From positions 372,001 through 436,000 of the forward strand of contig NZ_CP071955.1 of assembly GCF_017603965.1 (NCBI RefSeq): a stretch of 64,000 nt of DNA. The letters run 5' to 3'. Within the stretch, counting starts at the first letter, position 1; every line of letters starts with the position of its first letter. Below are positions 47,355 through 56,434 of the stretch, piece by piece. Source of the DNA: Xanthomonas fragariae. GTDB lineage: Bacteria > Pseudomonadota > Gammaproteobacteria > Xanthomonadales > Xanthomonadaceae. The translations under genes and the position numbers were made by a program. The notes beneath the pieces are model-generated. The model saw only the letters and a list, made by a program, of their open reading frames with translations, was not told the DNA's origin and did no database searches.

Positions 47355-47379
47355 ACGAAATCGTGCTTTGCCACCGGAA
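47355..47379 (-). promoter_or_regulatory. Imperfect PIP box upstream of xopX copy 2
   Basis: The minus strand reads TTCCG-N15-TTCGT. About 29 bases downstream CATTGT fits the YANNNT -10 element usual for HrpX-dependent promoters. The distance to the start codon is ~100 bases. Confidence 0.6.
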
Positions 47380-47540
47380 TTGGCGGTGAATCGGTGACTG
47401 AGGTCCGGCGAATTGATTCTGGGGCCACAGGCCGTACACGGATGGGGCCGCTGAGACGCATGCAATGCAGTTGAATAGGTTGATTTGCGGCAGATAGCAT
47501 ACATTTATGTTGGGACATTGATACCGATGTCATTGGATGC

Positions 47541-48105
47541 GTAGCCGGCATGATCAACGTGATCCTCAAGCGCGACTGCCAGAGCGATCGGCTGCGTCTG
47601 CGCGGCGGCACCGCGAGCGACAGTTTCGACGTGTCACGGGCGGGCGCACCGGCGAAAACTGGAGCCTGACTTACGTACTGCAGGCCAACCGGCGCGACCC
47701 GTTGAGCGGGCGCGATCGTCCGCCGGTGGACGACGCCGATGACATGTCTAAGAGCGGCTAACAAAACGACTGCGCTCACCGCCAGGCGGGCGCGGTCGAT
47801 GCTCGGAATCGGCATGTACCACGCGTACACTCCGGTTCCTGCGCGCCGTCCGTACCCACCTGACGACTGCTCGCTACGGTTTGTTAGCCGCTCTTATTCC
47901 AACTTGACCGCCCAGGCCGGCGATCTATTGGAACTTCAGCATCGACTATAAGATCACCGACCGCGCCAAGGTTAACGTCAATAACGCGTTCAACGAAGTG
48001 GGTTACGAAAATAAAGAACGTTTCTACGGATACGGTTTCTACAACACCACATTGTTCAACCCGATCGGCCGCGAAGTGGCGGGGTAATACGTGTTTAAGT
48101 TCTGA
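47541..48105 (+). pseudogene. TonB-dependent receptor remnant split by a MITE
   Basis: The left part (VAGMINVILKRDCQSDRLRL, WSLTYVLQANRRDPLSG) is a plug/barrel junction of a TonB-dependent receptor. The right part (YKITDRAKVNVNNAFNEVGY) is a C-terminal barrel region ending in YVFKF, the terminal aromatic signature. A stop (TAA) lies inside the last strand, the N-terminus and most of the barrel are missing, and an inverted-repeat element sits between the pieces. Confidence 0.8.
47749..47897 (+). mobile_element. ~148-bp inverted-repeat element (MITE-like)
   Basis: TAAGAGCGGCTAACAAAACG at the left is mirrored by GGTTTTGTTAGCCGCTCTTA at the right. The interior (CTGCGCTCACCGCCAGGCGG, ACCACGCGTACACTCCGGTT) recurs at 60173-60319, 42578-42726 (inverted) and as fragments elsewhere. 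There is no coding frame. It is the best-preserved copy in the window together with 60173. Confidence 0.88.
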
Positions 48106-48134
48106 TCGAACGCTGTTGCCGCATCACGCATCAC

Positions 48135-48167
48135 GCGTCATGGCGTCATGGCGTCATGGCGTTATGG
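48135..48167 (+). repeat. Short tandem repeat of CGTCATGG
   Basis: Three exact copies of an 8-base unit are followed by one variant (CGTTATGG). It lies in the leader region between the receptor remnant and the DAHP synthase attenuator and may vary in copy number. Confidence 0.6.
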
Positions 48168-48321
48168 CCGTGGCATGTGGTGCGCTCGATCAAGTTGCGC
48201 GGGAACGTTAGCGCGGGTTTAACGCAGGCTGGCAGGCATGATCCCCGATCACATGACTGCAACGTTCCGTTGCCGATGAAACAGTGGCAACGCACACATG
48301 CGCGTGTTATCAATGCAACCG

Positions 48322-48405
48322 ATGAACGCACCCCGCAGCCAATTCTATTTTTGGTACTACAGTTTTCCGATGCCGCTGGCGGAGGAAGGATTGCGTTCAC
48401 CCTGA
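48322..48405 (+). CDS. Aromatic-rich leader peptide of the DAHP synthase attenuator
   Basis: A 27-codon frame begins MNAPRSQ and then encodes Phe-Tyr-Phe-Trp-Tyr-Tyr-Ser-Phe at 48343-48366, and ends with a TGA at 48403-48405. Seven aromatic codons among eight, immediately upstream of the first enzyme of aromatic amino acid synthesis, is the mark of a ribosome-mediated attenuator leader. Its ribosome site is weak. Shortage of charged tRNA for Phe, Tyr or Trp would stall the ribosome here. Confidence 0.88.
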   Translation: MNAPRSQFYFWYYSFPMPLAEEGLRSP

Positions 48406-48461
48406 AGGAAACTTCAGCAGCATTCCCGAAAAGCCGCCAGCGCATAACTGGCGGCTTTTTT
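48374..48461 (+). promoter_or_regulatory. Attenuator: antiterminator arm and terminator hairpin
   Basis: The terminator is AAGCCGCCAG (48431-48440) pairing with CTGGCGGCTT (48448-48457), followed by a run of six T. A competing arm, CGCTGGCGG at 48374-48382 inside the leader peptide frame, is the exact complement of CCGCCAGCG at 48434-48442. A ribosome stalled at the aromatic codons leaves this arm free to form the antiterminator; a ribosome that runs on covers it and lets the terminator form. Confidence 0.85.
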
Positions 48462-48513
48462 GTTGCCGCCTCGCCTGGTTCCCCGATGTAACCGCTGACC
48501 CGAGACACTCGTT

Positions 48514-49587
48514 ATGCCGCCTGTGACCGATGACCTGCGTATCCGCAAAATCGACGCCCTCGTACCACCTTCGCAGCTGCTCTCGCTGCTGCCCTGCGAT
48601 GAAGGTGCCTCCGAGACTGTGACCAATTCGCGTGCCGCGCTGCACGCAATCCTGCACGGGCGCCAGGACCGCCTGGCGGTCGTGATCGGACCGTGCTCGA
48701 TCCACGACCCGGTCGCTGCGATGGACTACGCGCACCGTCTGCGACCTCTGCGCGAGCAGCTCGGCGATGCGCTGGAGATCGTGATGCGGGTGTACTTCGA
48801 AAAGCCGCGCACCACCATGGGCTGGAAGGGCCTGATCAACGATCCGGATCTGGATGGCAGCTTCCAGATCAACAAGGGCCTGCGGCTTGCGCGCAGTCTG
48901 CTGCGCGACATCAACAACCTCGGCCTGCCGGCGGGCGTGGAATTTCTCGATATCATCTCGCCGCAGTACATCGCCGACCTGGTGGCCTGGGGCGCGATCG
49001 GCGCGCGTACTACTGAAAGCCAGGTGCATCGCGAAATGGCGTCAGGGTTGTCGTGCCCGGTGGGCTTCAAGAACGGCACCGACGGCGACGTCAAGATTGC
49101 GGTGGATGCGGTAGGCGCGGCCTCGCATCCGCACCATTTCCTGACGGTGACCAAGGACGGCCACACGGCGGTTGCCGCGACTGCGGGCAATCCGGATTGT
49201 CACGTGATTCTGCGCGGCGGCAAGCAGCCCAACTTCGATGCGGCCAATGTGGAAGCGGCCAGCCAGTTGCTCAAAAAATCTGGCTTGCCGGTACGCCTGA
49301 TGATCGACGCCAGCCACGCCAACAGCGGCAAGAATCCCCAGAACCAGCCCAAGGTCATCGACGACATCGCCAGCCAATTGGAAGGCGGTGAAACGCGCAT
49401 CGTCGGTGTCATGGTGGAGAGCCACCTGGTCGGTGGACGCCAGGAGCTGGTGCCAGGCTGCGAACTGACTTACGGCCAAAGCATCACCGACGGCTGCCTG
49501 GATTGGGACGCTTCGGTGCAAGTGCTGGAGCGCTTGGCGACGGCGGTGCGTGCACGCCGTGCAAGGCGGATTGCCGAGGCTGCGTGA
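48514..49587 (+). CDS. aroG: 3-deoxy-7-phosphoheptulonate (DAHP) synthase, AroG type
   Basis: This 357-residue enzyme joins phosphoenolpyruvate and erythrose 4-phosphate, the first step of the shikimate pathway in the cytoplasm. It belongs to the type I-alpha family: VVIGPCSIHDPVAAMDYA, EKPRTTMGWKGLINDP, GVEFLDIISPQYIADL, GFKNGTDG and MIDASHANSGK are all in place. Length is normal. The gene is preceded by an attenuator 53 bases upstream of the start, so its expression should respond to aromatic amino acid supply; allosteric control by a specific aromatic amino acid cannot be told from sequence by eye. Confidence 0.96.
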   Translation: MPPVTDDLRIRKIDALVPPSQLLSLLPCDEGASETVTNSRAALHAILHGRQDRLAVVIGPCSIHDPVAAMDYAHRLRPLREQLGDALEIVMRVYFEKPRTTMGWKGLINDPDLDGSFQINKGLRLARSLLRDINNLGLPAGVEFLDIISPQYIADLVAWGAIGARTTESQVHREMASGLSCPVGFKNGTDGDVKIAVDAVGAASHPHHFLTVTKDGHTAVAATAGNPDCHVILRGGKQPNFDAANVEAASQLLKKSGLPVRLMIDASHANSGKNPQNQPKVIDDIASQLEGGETRIVGVMVESHLVGGRQELVPGCELTYGQSITDGCLDWDASVQVLERLATAVRARRARRIAEAA

Positions 49588-49814
49588 TTGCCGAGGCAGC
49601 CCGGACTTCAGGCCATAAAACCCTCTCCCCTCGGGATCTCGTTCCCCTTCACGGGGGGGAGGGGGGAGAGAGGGGGGGAGGGCGCGGCGGAAGTATAGTT
49701 ATCCAAAACCGCAGGTTCGCAATGACGCGATGCACTCACAAGAACGTTATCCATCACACGCGTGCCATTGCGATGTCGCAGCATGACCCGATAGCAATGA
49801 AGTTCGAGAACCAT
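49588..49814. other. Gene-free region with a G-rich, quadruplex-prone tract
   Basis: No gene is supported. At 49653-49682 the plus strand has runs of 7, 6, 7 and 3 G separated by A or AGAGA, and upstream CCCTCTCCCC can pair with GGGGAGAGAGGG, so it could act as a terminator-like hairpin or a G-quadruplex. Confidence 0.55.
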
Positions 49815-49852
49815 TAAGAGCGGCTGACAAAACGACTGCGCTCACCGCCACG
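49815..49852 (+). mobile_element. Left-end fragment of the ~148-bp inverted-repeat element
   Basis: TAAGAGCGGCTGACAAAACG followed by ACTGCGCTCACCGCC matches the first ~38 bases of the element, then breaks off exactly where a gene remnant begins. Confidence 0.75.
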
Positions 49853-49941
49853 GTCCAGCCGGGCTGAATCAGCGCGGCAGCTGCCTCGGCAGAAACCAGG
49901 CGGTCGCGCAGCGGCGCGTGCAGGATGCGTTGGTTGGGCAT
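49851..49941 (-). pseudogene. N-terminal fragment of an acetyl-CoA hydrolase/transferase gene
   Basis: Minus-strand translation from the ATG at 49941 reads MPNQRILHAPLRDRLVSAEA and AAALIQPGWTVAV, the usual start of the acetyl-CoA hydrolase/CoA-transferase family. It is cut after ~30 residues by the element fragment, so it is not functional. The ~220 bases upstream hold no gene. Confidence 0.65.
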
Positions 49942-50159
49942 GGGCGGCCTAGCGGCAACGGGGGCAACGCAATTATCGCCGCTGCACGCACCGGCCTGGG
50001 TGCGACCTTGATTGGCCCTGGCCATGGTGTCGTGCAATGGGCGCGCTGTATGCGGTGTACCCGCTCGCCGGCAACCTGTGAGACCGCTGCGCATCGCACT
50101 CACGGCCGGCTTGGCACACTGCGCGGGGCCGCGTACGCGGTCTTCAGGAGCCTGCCGTC

Positions 50160-52556
50160 ATGACGATGCCTGTTCGCGCCCGCTGGGGCGGGTTGCCCCG
50201 CGCGGTGCGTTGGCCAGTGCTGGCGCTGATTGCGCTGTACGCGAGCTACTTGCTGCTGGGCAACCTGTTGCTTAACACGCCGCTCGGACCGGCAGCGCTC
50301 AATCGCAAGCCGGACACATTCGCAATGCATTGGGGTCCGGGACTGACCTGGTGGCCTGGGCGACTGGTGCTATGGGACGTCGATCTGCAGGGCCATTCGA
50401 CGCGCAATAGCTGGAATGTCAGTGCGCAGCGCATGAGCGGGCAGATTCGGTTATTGCCATTGCTGCATCGGCAGTTGCTGGTGCCGCAGCTGCATGCGCG
50501 CGGTGTGCGTGGTGGCATGCAGGCGGCTGTCGCGATGCCGAATGCCCTCGCGCGACAAGCGCCCAGCACAGGGTCCAACGCGCAGGCATCCGCTGCTTCA
50601 GTGAATGGCGCACCTGGCACCACTGCGGGCGCGGTGGCGCAAGACAAAGCACCCACACCCACACCCACACCCACACCCACACCCACACCCAAGATTGGAG
50701 TGCCAGCCAGCACGCAGCAACCCACCCAGGCCGCCGACTCACCTGCCCGCCCTCCGTCGACCGCTCCCGCCTGGACCCTGCAATTGGACCGCATCATCGC
50801 CGAGCAAGTGCAGGCATTATCGCTAAGTCAGTTGCACATCGAAGGCGACGGCCAATTGCAGCTAGGCTTTTTCAAACAGCTGCGCGGCGGGCCGATGGAA
50901 CTGTTCCCCTCGCGTGCGGTGTTCGAAAAAGCACGCGTGCGTTGGGGCAAGGACGAGGTGATGCGCAATGGTCATTTGCGCATCGAAGCCAGCATTGCGC
51001 GACATGCACCGGATCAGGCGCGCGGGCTTGCGTTGCTGCAGATCACCGACGCGTTGGTGGCCGTGCATGGCGATACGGCGGCGCTGGATGTCGCACGCAA
51101 CGCGCAAGGCCGGCATACGGTGGCAACGCGCGCCGGCAAGGGCCGCGCCGATGGCGAGCTACGTTGGACACGCGGTACGTTGCAACCCGGCAGCCAACTG
51201 CAATGGCGTGCGCCGTTGCACGACAGCACACGAACGCCCGCTGCATTACTGGGCAAGCTTGCAGCGCAGCTGCAGGTCGATGAGAACCTGCGTTTGCAGG
51301 TGAGCATGCCGGAGCCGGCCGATGCCGGGTTGACGCTGGATGCCGACTTGCGTGTGCGAGGCCGGCAGCTGCCGCTGCAGTCCATGCGCAGCCTGTTGCC
51401 GCGCACCTCCGGGCATGCGCGGCTGCATTGGCAACTCTCCTCGCTCAGCTGGATTCCAGCGCTGTTTCCGGATGTGGACTGGCTGACGCTGGAAGGCGAT
51501 GGCTTGGTCGATGCCGATCTGCGCATCGATCGCGGCCAGCTCGGTGCCGGCAGCCGTCTACAGGTGCCGCATGTGCGTGCGCAGGTCGGCGTGATGGGGC
51601 ATACGATCGACGGGCAAGCCACTGCCGATCTGCGCGTGGATGCCGATGCAAACGGCCAGTTGCTGCCTGCACTCGCATTGCAGATGCAGCAGTTCTCGAT
51701 TGCGCATCGGGATGCGCCGCAGCGCCCGTTCGTGCAAGGCCGCGATCTGCGCCTGGATTTGCAGACGCGCGCCGATACACACACTCTGACAACGTTGCGC
51801 GATGCCACGCGTGCGCATCTGGTATTCGACAACGCACGCGTGCCGGATCTTCGCGCATATAACCGTTATCTGCCGCAACAGCAGCTGCGTTTCGATGGCG
51901 GCAATGGTGTGCTTAGCGGTGATCTGCAGATCGAACCCGGCGGTCGCATCGGCAAGGGCGGTCTACGCATTGGTGCGCGTGCGGCGCGGCTGCAATTTGC
52001 CGGTCTTGCATTGCGTGGCGATGTGGATGCCGATCTGCGTCTGCAGCGCGGTGATCTGCGCGCAGAAACTTTCAGCCTCGATGCCAGCAGGATCCAGCTA
52101 AGCCATGTTGGATTCACCGGTCCGAATGGACAGCGGCGCGATGGCTGGTGGGCGCGTGTCGTGCTGGAGAACACACGTATGCAATGGCGTCAGCCGATGG
52201 CTGTGGATGGACGCGTGCGCATCCAGGTGCGCGACCTGGCATTTTTGATGTCGTTGTATGCGCGCGACCGTTGGATTCCGAATTGGATGCTGCAACCGAT
52301 GGACGCAGGCCAGGCGCAACTGACCGCGCGCGTGCAGTGGCAGGGTGAAACGGTCATCGTCGACCGATTGCAGGCGCGCAATGAACGCTTCCAGGTCGAT
52401 GCGCGCCTACGTTTGCAGGGCACTCAACGTAGCGGAAGCCTGCTTGCGCGCTGGGGGGTATTGAGTGCGGCGGTGGGCTTGCGTAACGACACTCCGCAAT
52501 GGCATCTGCTGCGCGCGCCGGAGTGGTATCAGGCGCAGCCGGATCTGCTGCGGTGA
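50160..52556 (+). CDS. AsmA-like membrane-anchored protein
   Basis: This 798-residue protein has one N-terminal membrane anchor (WPVLALIALYASYLLLGNLL) and then a long beta-rich part with repeated short strands and motifs such as LQLGFFKQLRGGPMELFP and DLRLQRGDLRAE, resembling AsmA/YhdP-like proteins that span the periplasm and affect outer-membrane lipid balance. A hinge at residues ~155-185 is Thr-Pro repeats encoded by a hexanucleotide repeat. No operon partner is seen. The family assignment is by general pattern only. Confidence 0.65.
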   Translation: MTMPVRARWGGLPRAVRWPVLALIALYASYLLLGNLLLNTPLGPAALNRKPDTFAMHWGPGLTWWPGRLVLWDVDLQGHSTRNSWNVSAQRMSGQIRLLPLLHRQLLVPQLHARGVRGGMQAAVAMPNALARQAPSTGSNAQASAASVNGAPGTTAGAVAQDKAPTPTPTPTPTPTPKIGVPASTQQPTQAADSPARPPSTAPAWTLQLDRIIAEQVQALSLSQLHIEGDGQLQLGFFKQLRGGPMELFPSRAVFEKARVRWGKDEVMRNGHLRIEASIARHAPDQARGLALLQITDALVAVHGDTAALDVARNAQGRHTVATRAGKGRADGELRWTRGTLQPGSQLQWRAPLHDSTRTPAALLGKLAAQLQVDENLRLQVSMPEPADAGLTLDADLRVRGRQLPLQSMRSLLPRTSGHARLHWQLSSLSWIPALFPDVDWLTLEGDGLVDADLRIDRGQLGAGSRLQVPHVRAQVGVMGHTIDGQATADLRVDADANGQLLPALALQMQQFSIAHRDAPQRPFVQGRDLRLDLQTRADTHTLTTLRDATRAHLVFDNARVPDLRAYNRYLPQQQLRFDGGNGVLSGDLQIEPGGRIGKGGLRIGARAARLQFAGLALRGDVDADLRLQRGDLRAETFSLDASRIQLSHVGFTGPNGQRRDGWWARVVLENTRMQWRQPMAVDGRVRIQVRDLAFLMSLYARDRWIPNWMLQPMDAGQAQLTARVQWQGETVIVDRLQARNERFQVDARLRLQGTQRSGSLLARWGVLSAAVGLRNDTPQWHLLRAPEWYQAQPDLLR
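50651..50690 (+). repeat. Hexanucleotide repeat ACCCAC inside the AsmA-like gene
   Basis: About 6.7 copies of ACCCAC encode a Thr-Pro run. Gain or loss of units keeps the reading frame, so the length of the hinge may vary without inactivating the gene. Confidence 0.9.
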
Positions 52557-52690
52557 CGGCCGGATGCGGCGCCTTGGCGTGAAGGAAAAAGCTCCAGTTC
52601 TGTACTGCCTGGTGTTGTTTTGCAGTGCAGCGTGCAAGTCGTGTTGGGGGCGCGCACTATGATTGTGCATCCCGACGTGGGGGAGGGAGC

Positions 52691-52726
52691 AAAGCCCGCT
52701 GGCAGTTCGCTGCAAGCGGGCTTTTT
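52691..52726. terminator. Bidirectional-type terminator hairpin
   Basis: AAAGCCCGCT pairs with AGCGGGCTTT around a 14-base loop, with TTTTT on the plus strand and AAA on the other side. It ends the AsmA-like gene and may serve the minus-strand remnant beyond. Confidence 0.85.
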
Positions 52727-52778
52727 ATTGCCTGTGGTCTGGCAAGTCAAGCCCAGGAGCCGCTCTAAGACGCGGTTT

Positions 52779-53110
52779 TTAACTCAGTTCAAGCAGCCAC
52801 AACCAATTGCCGCCGGTAATGAATAACCGCCGCTGCTGGGTATCGACCGCGTTGCCGTTGGTGAAGGCGGTGGCGTTCAGCAGCACGTCCACCGCGCCGT
52901 CCTGGCGCCAGCCAAGCACGCGGCGGCCGACCACATCGCTTCACACCATGGTGCGTTGGGCCTCCCACCAGGCCGGGCCTTCGCTCCAGGTGGCTTGATC
53001 GTAAAGCGTGTGCAGCCGCGCGTGGCCAAAGCGCGCGGCCAGCGCGGCGTGCTGCGTGCTCGGTGGCGCGCAGTCGGTTGGTTGCGCCGGGCCGGGCGGG
53101 CGCACGCGGC
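52779..53110 (-). pseudogene. SMP-30/gluconolactonase remnant with central deletion and nonsense codon
   Basis: The minus strand encodes ATWSEGPAWWEAQRTMV, then a TGA (52941-52943) where Trp is expected, then SDVVGRRVLGWRQDGAVDVL and NATAFTNGNAVDTQQR, the N-terminal third of the family. It continues directly with LFITGGNWLWLLELS, which looks like the family's last strand. About 190 central residues are therefore missing. Confidence 0.75.
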
Positions 53111-53122
53111 AGTGGCTGTCCA

Positions 53123-53320
53123 TCATTGCGGCGCCGCACCGCCGCCTATGCTCTTGCTGCCCAAGCCTGGCAATTGCGAGGCATTGAGGCGACTCTTGCC
53201 ATCCGGCCAGGTCCACAGATGCAGAAACGGCAGGCTGGGTGGCAACTCTGGATTTGTGCCGTCGTTGTCGAGCGGGATCTGGGACGGCAGCAACTGCGCG
53301 GGCAGGATGATGGGCGACAT
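53123..53320 (-). pseudogene. Possible remnant of an unrecognised gene
   Basis: A 65-residue frame begins MSPIILPAQLLPSQIPLDND with a plausible ATG and ends at 53123. It contains PFLHLWTWPDGKSRLN. It reads like a real protein start but is too short. It lies between the gluconolactonase remnant and glnE. Confidence 0.35.
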
Positions 53321-53428
53321 GGCCGAGCCTCGTGGGAAAGCCGCAGTGCAGCACGGCTATCGTCAGGGTTGCATAAGCGATGCGTTCAACGCATCGAAGC
53401 TCTCACAACGGCAGCGCGATGCGATGAT

Positions 53429-53459
53429 CGGCCACGGCCACGGCCACGGCCACGGCCAC
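53429..53459 (+). repeat. GGCCAC tandem repeat before glnE
   Basis: Five copies of GGCCAC lie ~35 bases before the glnE start codon, within its likely 5' leader. Copy-number change could affect glnE expression. Confidence 0.85.
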
Positions 53460-53494
53460 GTGCTGCGTCCGCGCAGTGATGCAAGAATCCAGGC

Positions 53495-56311
53495 ATGTCG
53501 CTGCCCAGCCCATCCGTGTCTCCTGCGTTGGCCGCTCTGATCGAGCGTGCCGTGGCGCGTGTCCGTCATGCCCTACCGGCCGAGCAGCGCTGGCCAGGCG
53601 GCGATTTTGATCGGCAGCTCGAACAGGTCGGGCTCGTCAGCGAATTCGCCCTCGATACCTTGGCGCGTCAGCCCGCATTGGTGCATCACTTGGCGCAGGC
53701 CGATCCGCCGCCGCTGCCATTGCCAGTGCTCGATCCTGCGCAACCGCAGCTGTGGCCCGCGCAATTGCGGCGTTATCGCAGTGCTGAATCCGCCCGCCTG
53801 GTGTGGCGCGATGTGCTCGATCTGGACAGCGTGGACGCCACGTTGGCCGGTGCAACCCGGCTGGCCGATAATTGCCTGCAATGCGGCTTGCAGGCGCTTG
53901 AGCAGCAATTCCATACCCGCCACGGCCATGTCATTGCCGAAGACGGCAGCGTGCAGCAGCTGGTGGTCTTCGGGCTGGGCAAGTTGGGCGGCGGCGAACT
54001 GAATTTTTCCTCGGACGTGGACGTGGTCTATGCCTATCCGCAGGGCGGGCAATCCGATGGCGCCCGTCCGCTTGCGGCCGAAGAATACTTCGCGCGGCTG
54101 GGCCAGCAGCTGGCGAAACTGCTCGACGAAACCACCGCCGATGGCTTCAGTCATCGCGTGGATCTGCGCTTGCGTCCGTTCGGCACCGCCGGGCGGGTGG
54201 CGTTGTCGTTCGCCGGCATGGACCAGTATTTCCAGCGCGAAGGGCGCGATTGGGAACGTTACGTCTGGCTCAAGGCGCGCGCAGTGGCCGGCGACATCGA
54301 CGCTGGCCAAGCCTGGCTGGAAACGCTGCGGCCATTCGTCTACCGGCGCTATCTGGATTTCACCGCACTGGATGGCTTACGCCAGATGAAGGCGGCGATC
54401 ACTGCCGAAGTCGCGCGGCACGATCGTATTGATGATATCAAGCGCGGGCCGGGTGGCATTCGCGAGATCGAGTTTCTGGCGCAATCGCTGCAGGTGATTC
54501 GCGGCGGACGCGAACCGACATTGCGCGAGCGCCGCTTGCTGCCTGCCTTGCGGGCGCTGGTGGCTGCAGGCCAGATTGATCCCGATAATGGCCAGGCATT
54601 GACCGAGGCGTATCGCTTTTTGCGTCGGCTCGAAAATCGCCTGCAGATGCTGCGCGATGCGCAGACCCATGCCTTGCCGCAGGCACCGCTGGATCGCGAA
54701 CGCATTGCGCTAGGCCTGGGCTATGCGGATTGGTCGGCATTGCTGCAGGCACTTACCTCGCAACGTACGCGCGTGGCGGCCGAATTTGCCGAACTGTTGG
54801 CACCACGCGTGCGCGCCACCGCACCGGACGCGCTAGCCGACTATTGGCGCGCGCTGCCGGAAGGCGATGCCACGCCATTGGCGGGGATTGGATTGCACGA
54901 TCCCGGCGGCGCGCATCAGGCGCTGGCCGATTTTGCCAAGGCCTCCGGCGTGCGAGCGCTTTCCGACAATGCACGCGCACGGCTCGATCGGGTGATGCCG
55001 GCGTTGCTGCATGCGGCCACCCGCGCCAGCCAACCCGATGCCGCAGTACGCCGCATGCTCGGCCTGTTGCAGGCCACCTTGCGCCGCACCAGCTATCTGG
55101 CGTTGCTGGACGAACAGCCCAGCGCGCTTGCGCGCCTGGTCGAGGTGCTCTCGCGCAGCGCTTTGTTGGCCGAGCACCTGGCTGCGCATCCGTTGTTGTT
55201 GGACGAATTGCTCGACACCCGCATCAGCGGCCCATTGCCCGATCGTGCGGCCTTGCATGCAGCCTGTGCGCAGATGCTGCACATCGACGATACCGAAGCA
55301 GCGCTGCGCGAGCTCAACGAACGCCGGCTCGCGCTGAGCTTTCGGATTGCATTGGCCACGCTCGATGGCCGTCAGCAGGCTGTGCAAAGCACGCAGCAAC
55401 TCGCCTGGCTTGCCGAAGCCGTGGTGCAAACCGTGTTGCAGCTGGCGCGCAGTGAACTGGTCGCATCGCATGGGCAAGTGCCCGGAGGCAGCTTCGCCAT
55501 CATCGGCTATGGCAGTTTGGGCGGCTTTGAACTGGGCTTCGGTTCAGATCTGGATCTGGTGTTTCTCTACGATCACCCGCGCGCGGTAGAAGCCTCCGAT
55601 GGCAAGCGGCCGCTGGAAGCCGGGCGCTGGTTTGCGCGGCTTGCGCAAAAAGTGATGGCACTGCTCGCTGCCGAGACAGGCGCCGGCAGCTTGTACGACA
55701 TCGATGTGCGGCTGCGCCCGGATGGCGGCAAGGGCGCGTTGGTGTCGTCGTTGGCCAGCTATCGCCAGTACCAGCGCGCGCGCGCCTGGACCTGGGAGCA
55801 TCAAGCGTTGGTGCGCGCACGGGCAGTCGCCGGCGATGCTGCGCTATGCGATGCTTTTGCGCATGTGCGCAGCGACACGCTGACGCGCGTGCGCGACCCC
55901 GTGCAGTTGCACGAGGACGTGCGCAAGATGCGCGCACGCATGCGCACCGAACTGGATCGCAGCGATGCCGGTCGGCTGGATCTCAAACAAGGTGCCGGTG
56001 GCTTGGTCGATCTGGAATTCGTGCTGCAGGCCGGCGTGCTTGGCCAGGCGGCGCAGCACCGGCAACTGCTGCTGGCCTGCGATACGCCCGCGCTGATCGA
56101 TGCGCTTGTTCACGCGCACTGGCTACCGAGCGACAGCGCAGCACCGCTGCATCAGGCACACGCCGCGCTGGTGGAGGCCGGCCTGAGTTGTACGTTGGAC
56201 CGCCGGCCGCGCTTGATCGCACCCACGCCGGTGGTTCGGGATGCATGCCTTATCGTTGCAGCGATTGCAGATGCGCAGCAGTTACGATTTCCGCCAGGAA
56301 AAGGCCTCTGA
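53495..56311 (+). CDS. glnE: Bifunctional glutamine synthetase adenylyltransferase/deadenylase
   Basis: This 938-residue enzyme attaches AMP to glutamine synthetase, or removes it, according to nitrogen status signalled by PII. Both nucleotidyltransferase domains are present: [20 protein letters not shown] near residue 160 (deadenylase) and [20 protein letters not shown] near 670 (adenylyltransferase), each with the paired catalytic Asp. GlnE linker motifs such as [15 protein letters not shown] and [14 protein letters not shown] follow each domain. Length is normal for the family. The start at 53495 gives the expected N-terminus. Confidence 0.95.
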   Translation: MSLPSPSVSPALAALIERAVARVRHALPAEQRWPGGDFDRQLEQVGLVSEFALDTLARQPALVHHLAQADPPPLPLPVLDPAQPQLWPAQLRRYRSAESARLVWRDVLDLDSVDATLAGATRLADNCLQCGLQALEQQFHTRHGHVIAEDGSVQQLVVFGLGKLGGGELNFSSDVDVVYAYPQGGQSDGARPLAAEEYFARLGQQLAKLLDETTADGFSHRVDLRLRPFGTAGRVALSFAGMDQYFQREGRDWERYVWLKARAVAGDIDAGQAWLETLRPFVYRRYLDFTALDGLRQMKAAITAEVARHDRIDDIKRGPGGIREIEFLAQSLQVIRGGREPTLRERRLLPALRALVAAGQIDPDNGQALTEAYRFLRRLENRLQMLRDAQTHALPQAPLDRERIALGLGYADWSALLQALTSQRTRVAAEFAELLAPRVRATAPDALADYWRALPEGDATPLAGIGLHDPGGAHQALADFAKASGVRALSDNARARLDRVMPALLHAATRASQPDAAVRRMLGLLQATLRRTSYLALLDEQPSALARLVEVLSRSALLAEHLAAHPLLLDELLDTRISGPLPDRAALHAACAQMLHIDDTEAALRELNERRLALSFRIALATLDGRQQAVQSTQQLAWLAEAVVQTVLQLARSELVASHGQVPGGSFAIIGYGSLGGFELGFGSDLDLVFLYDHPRAVEASDGKRPLEAGRWFARLAQKVMALLAAETGAGSLYDIDVRLRPDGGKGALVSSLASYRQYQRARAWTWEHQALVRARAVAGDAALCDAFAHVRSDTLTRVRDPVQLHEDVRKMRARMRTELDRSDAGRLDLKQGAGGLVDLEFVLQAGVLGQAAQHRQLLLACDTPALIDALVHAHWLPSDSAAPLHQAHAALVEAGLSCTLDRRPRLIAPTPVVRDACLIVAAIADAQQLRFPPGKGL

Positions 56312-56340
56312 GATTGTCCGTAGTACCAGCTGTTTTTTTG

Positions 56341-56369
56341 CGGCCCAGTCGTTTTGTTAGCCGCTCTTA
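56341..56369 (+). mobile_element. Right-end fragment of the ~148-bp inverted-repeat element
   Basis: CAGTCGTTTTGTTAGCCGCT and the next bases match the right terminal repeat; the left part is missing. It lies just after glnE. Confidence 0.7.
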
Positions 56370-56434
56370 AGTCAAGCAGTGCTGCCTGCGGCACACATTA
56401 TCGCTTGCATTGGTCTCGTCGCTGCTGGCCACGC

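Noticed and set aside
50640..50700. Regularly spaced short repeats that might suggest a CRISPR array.
   Set aside because: They are contiguous hexamers inside a coding frame with no spacers.
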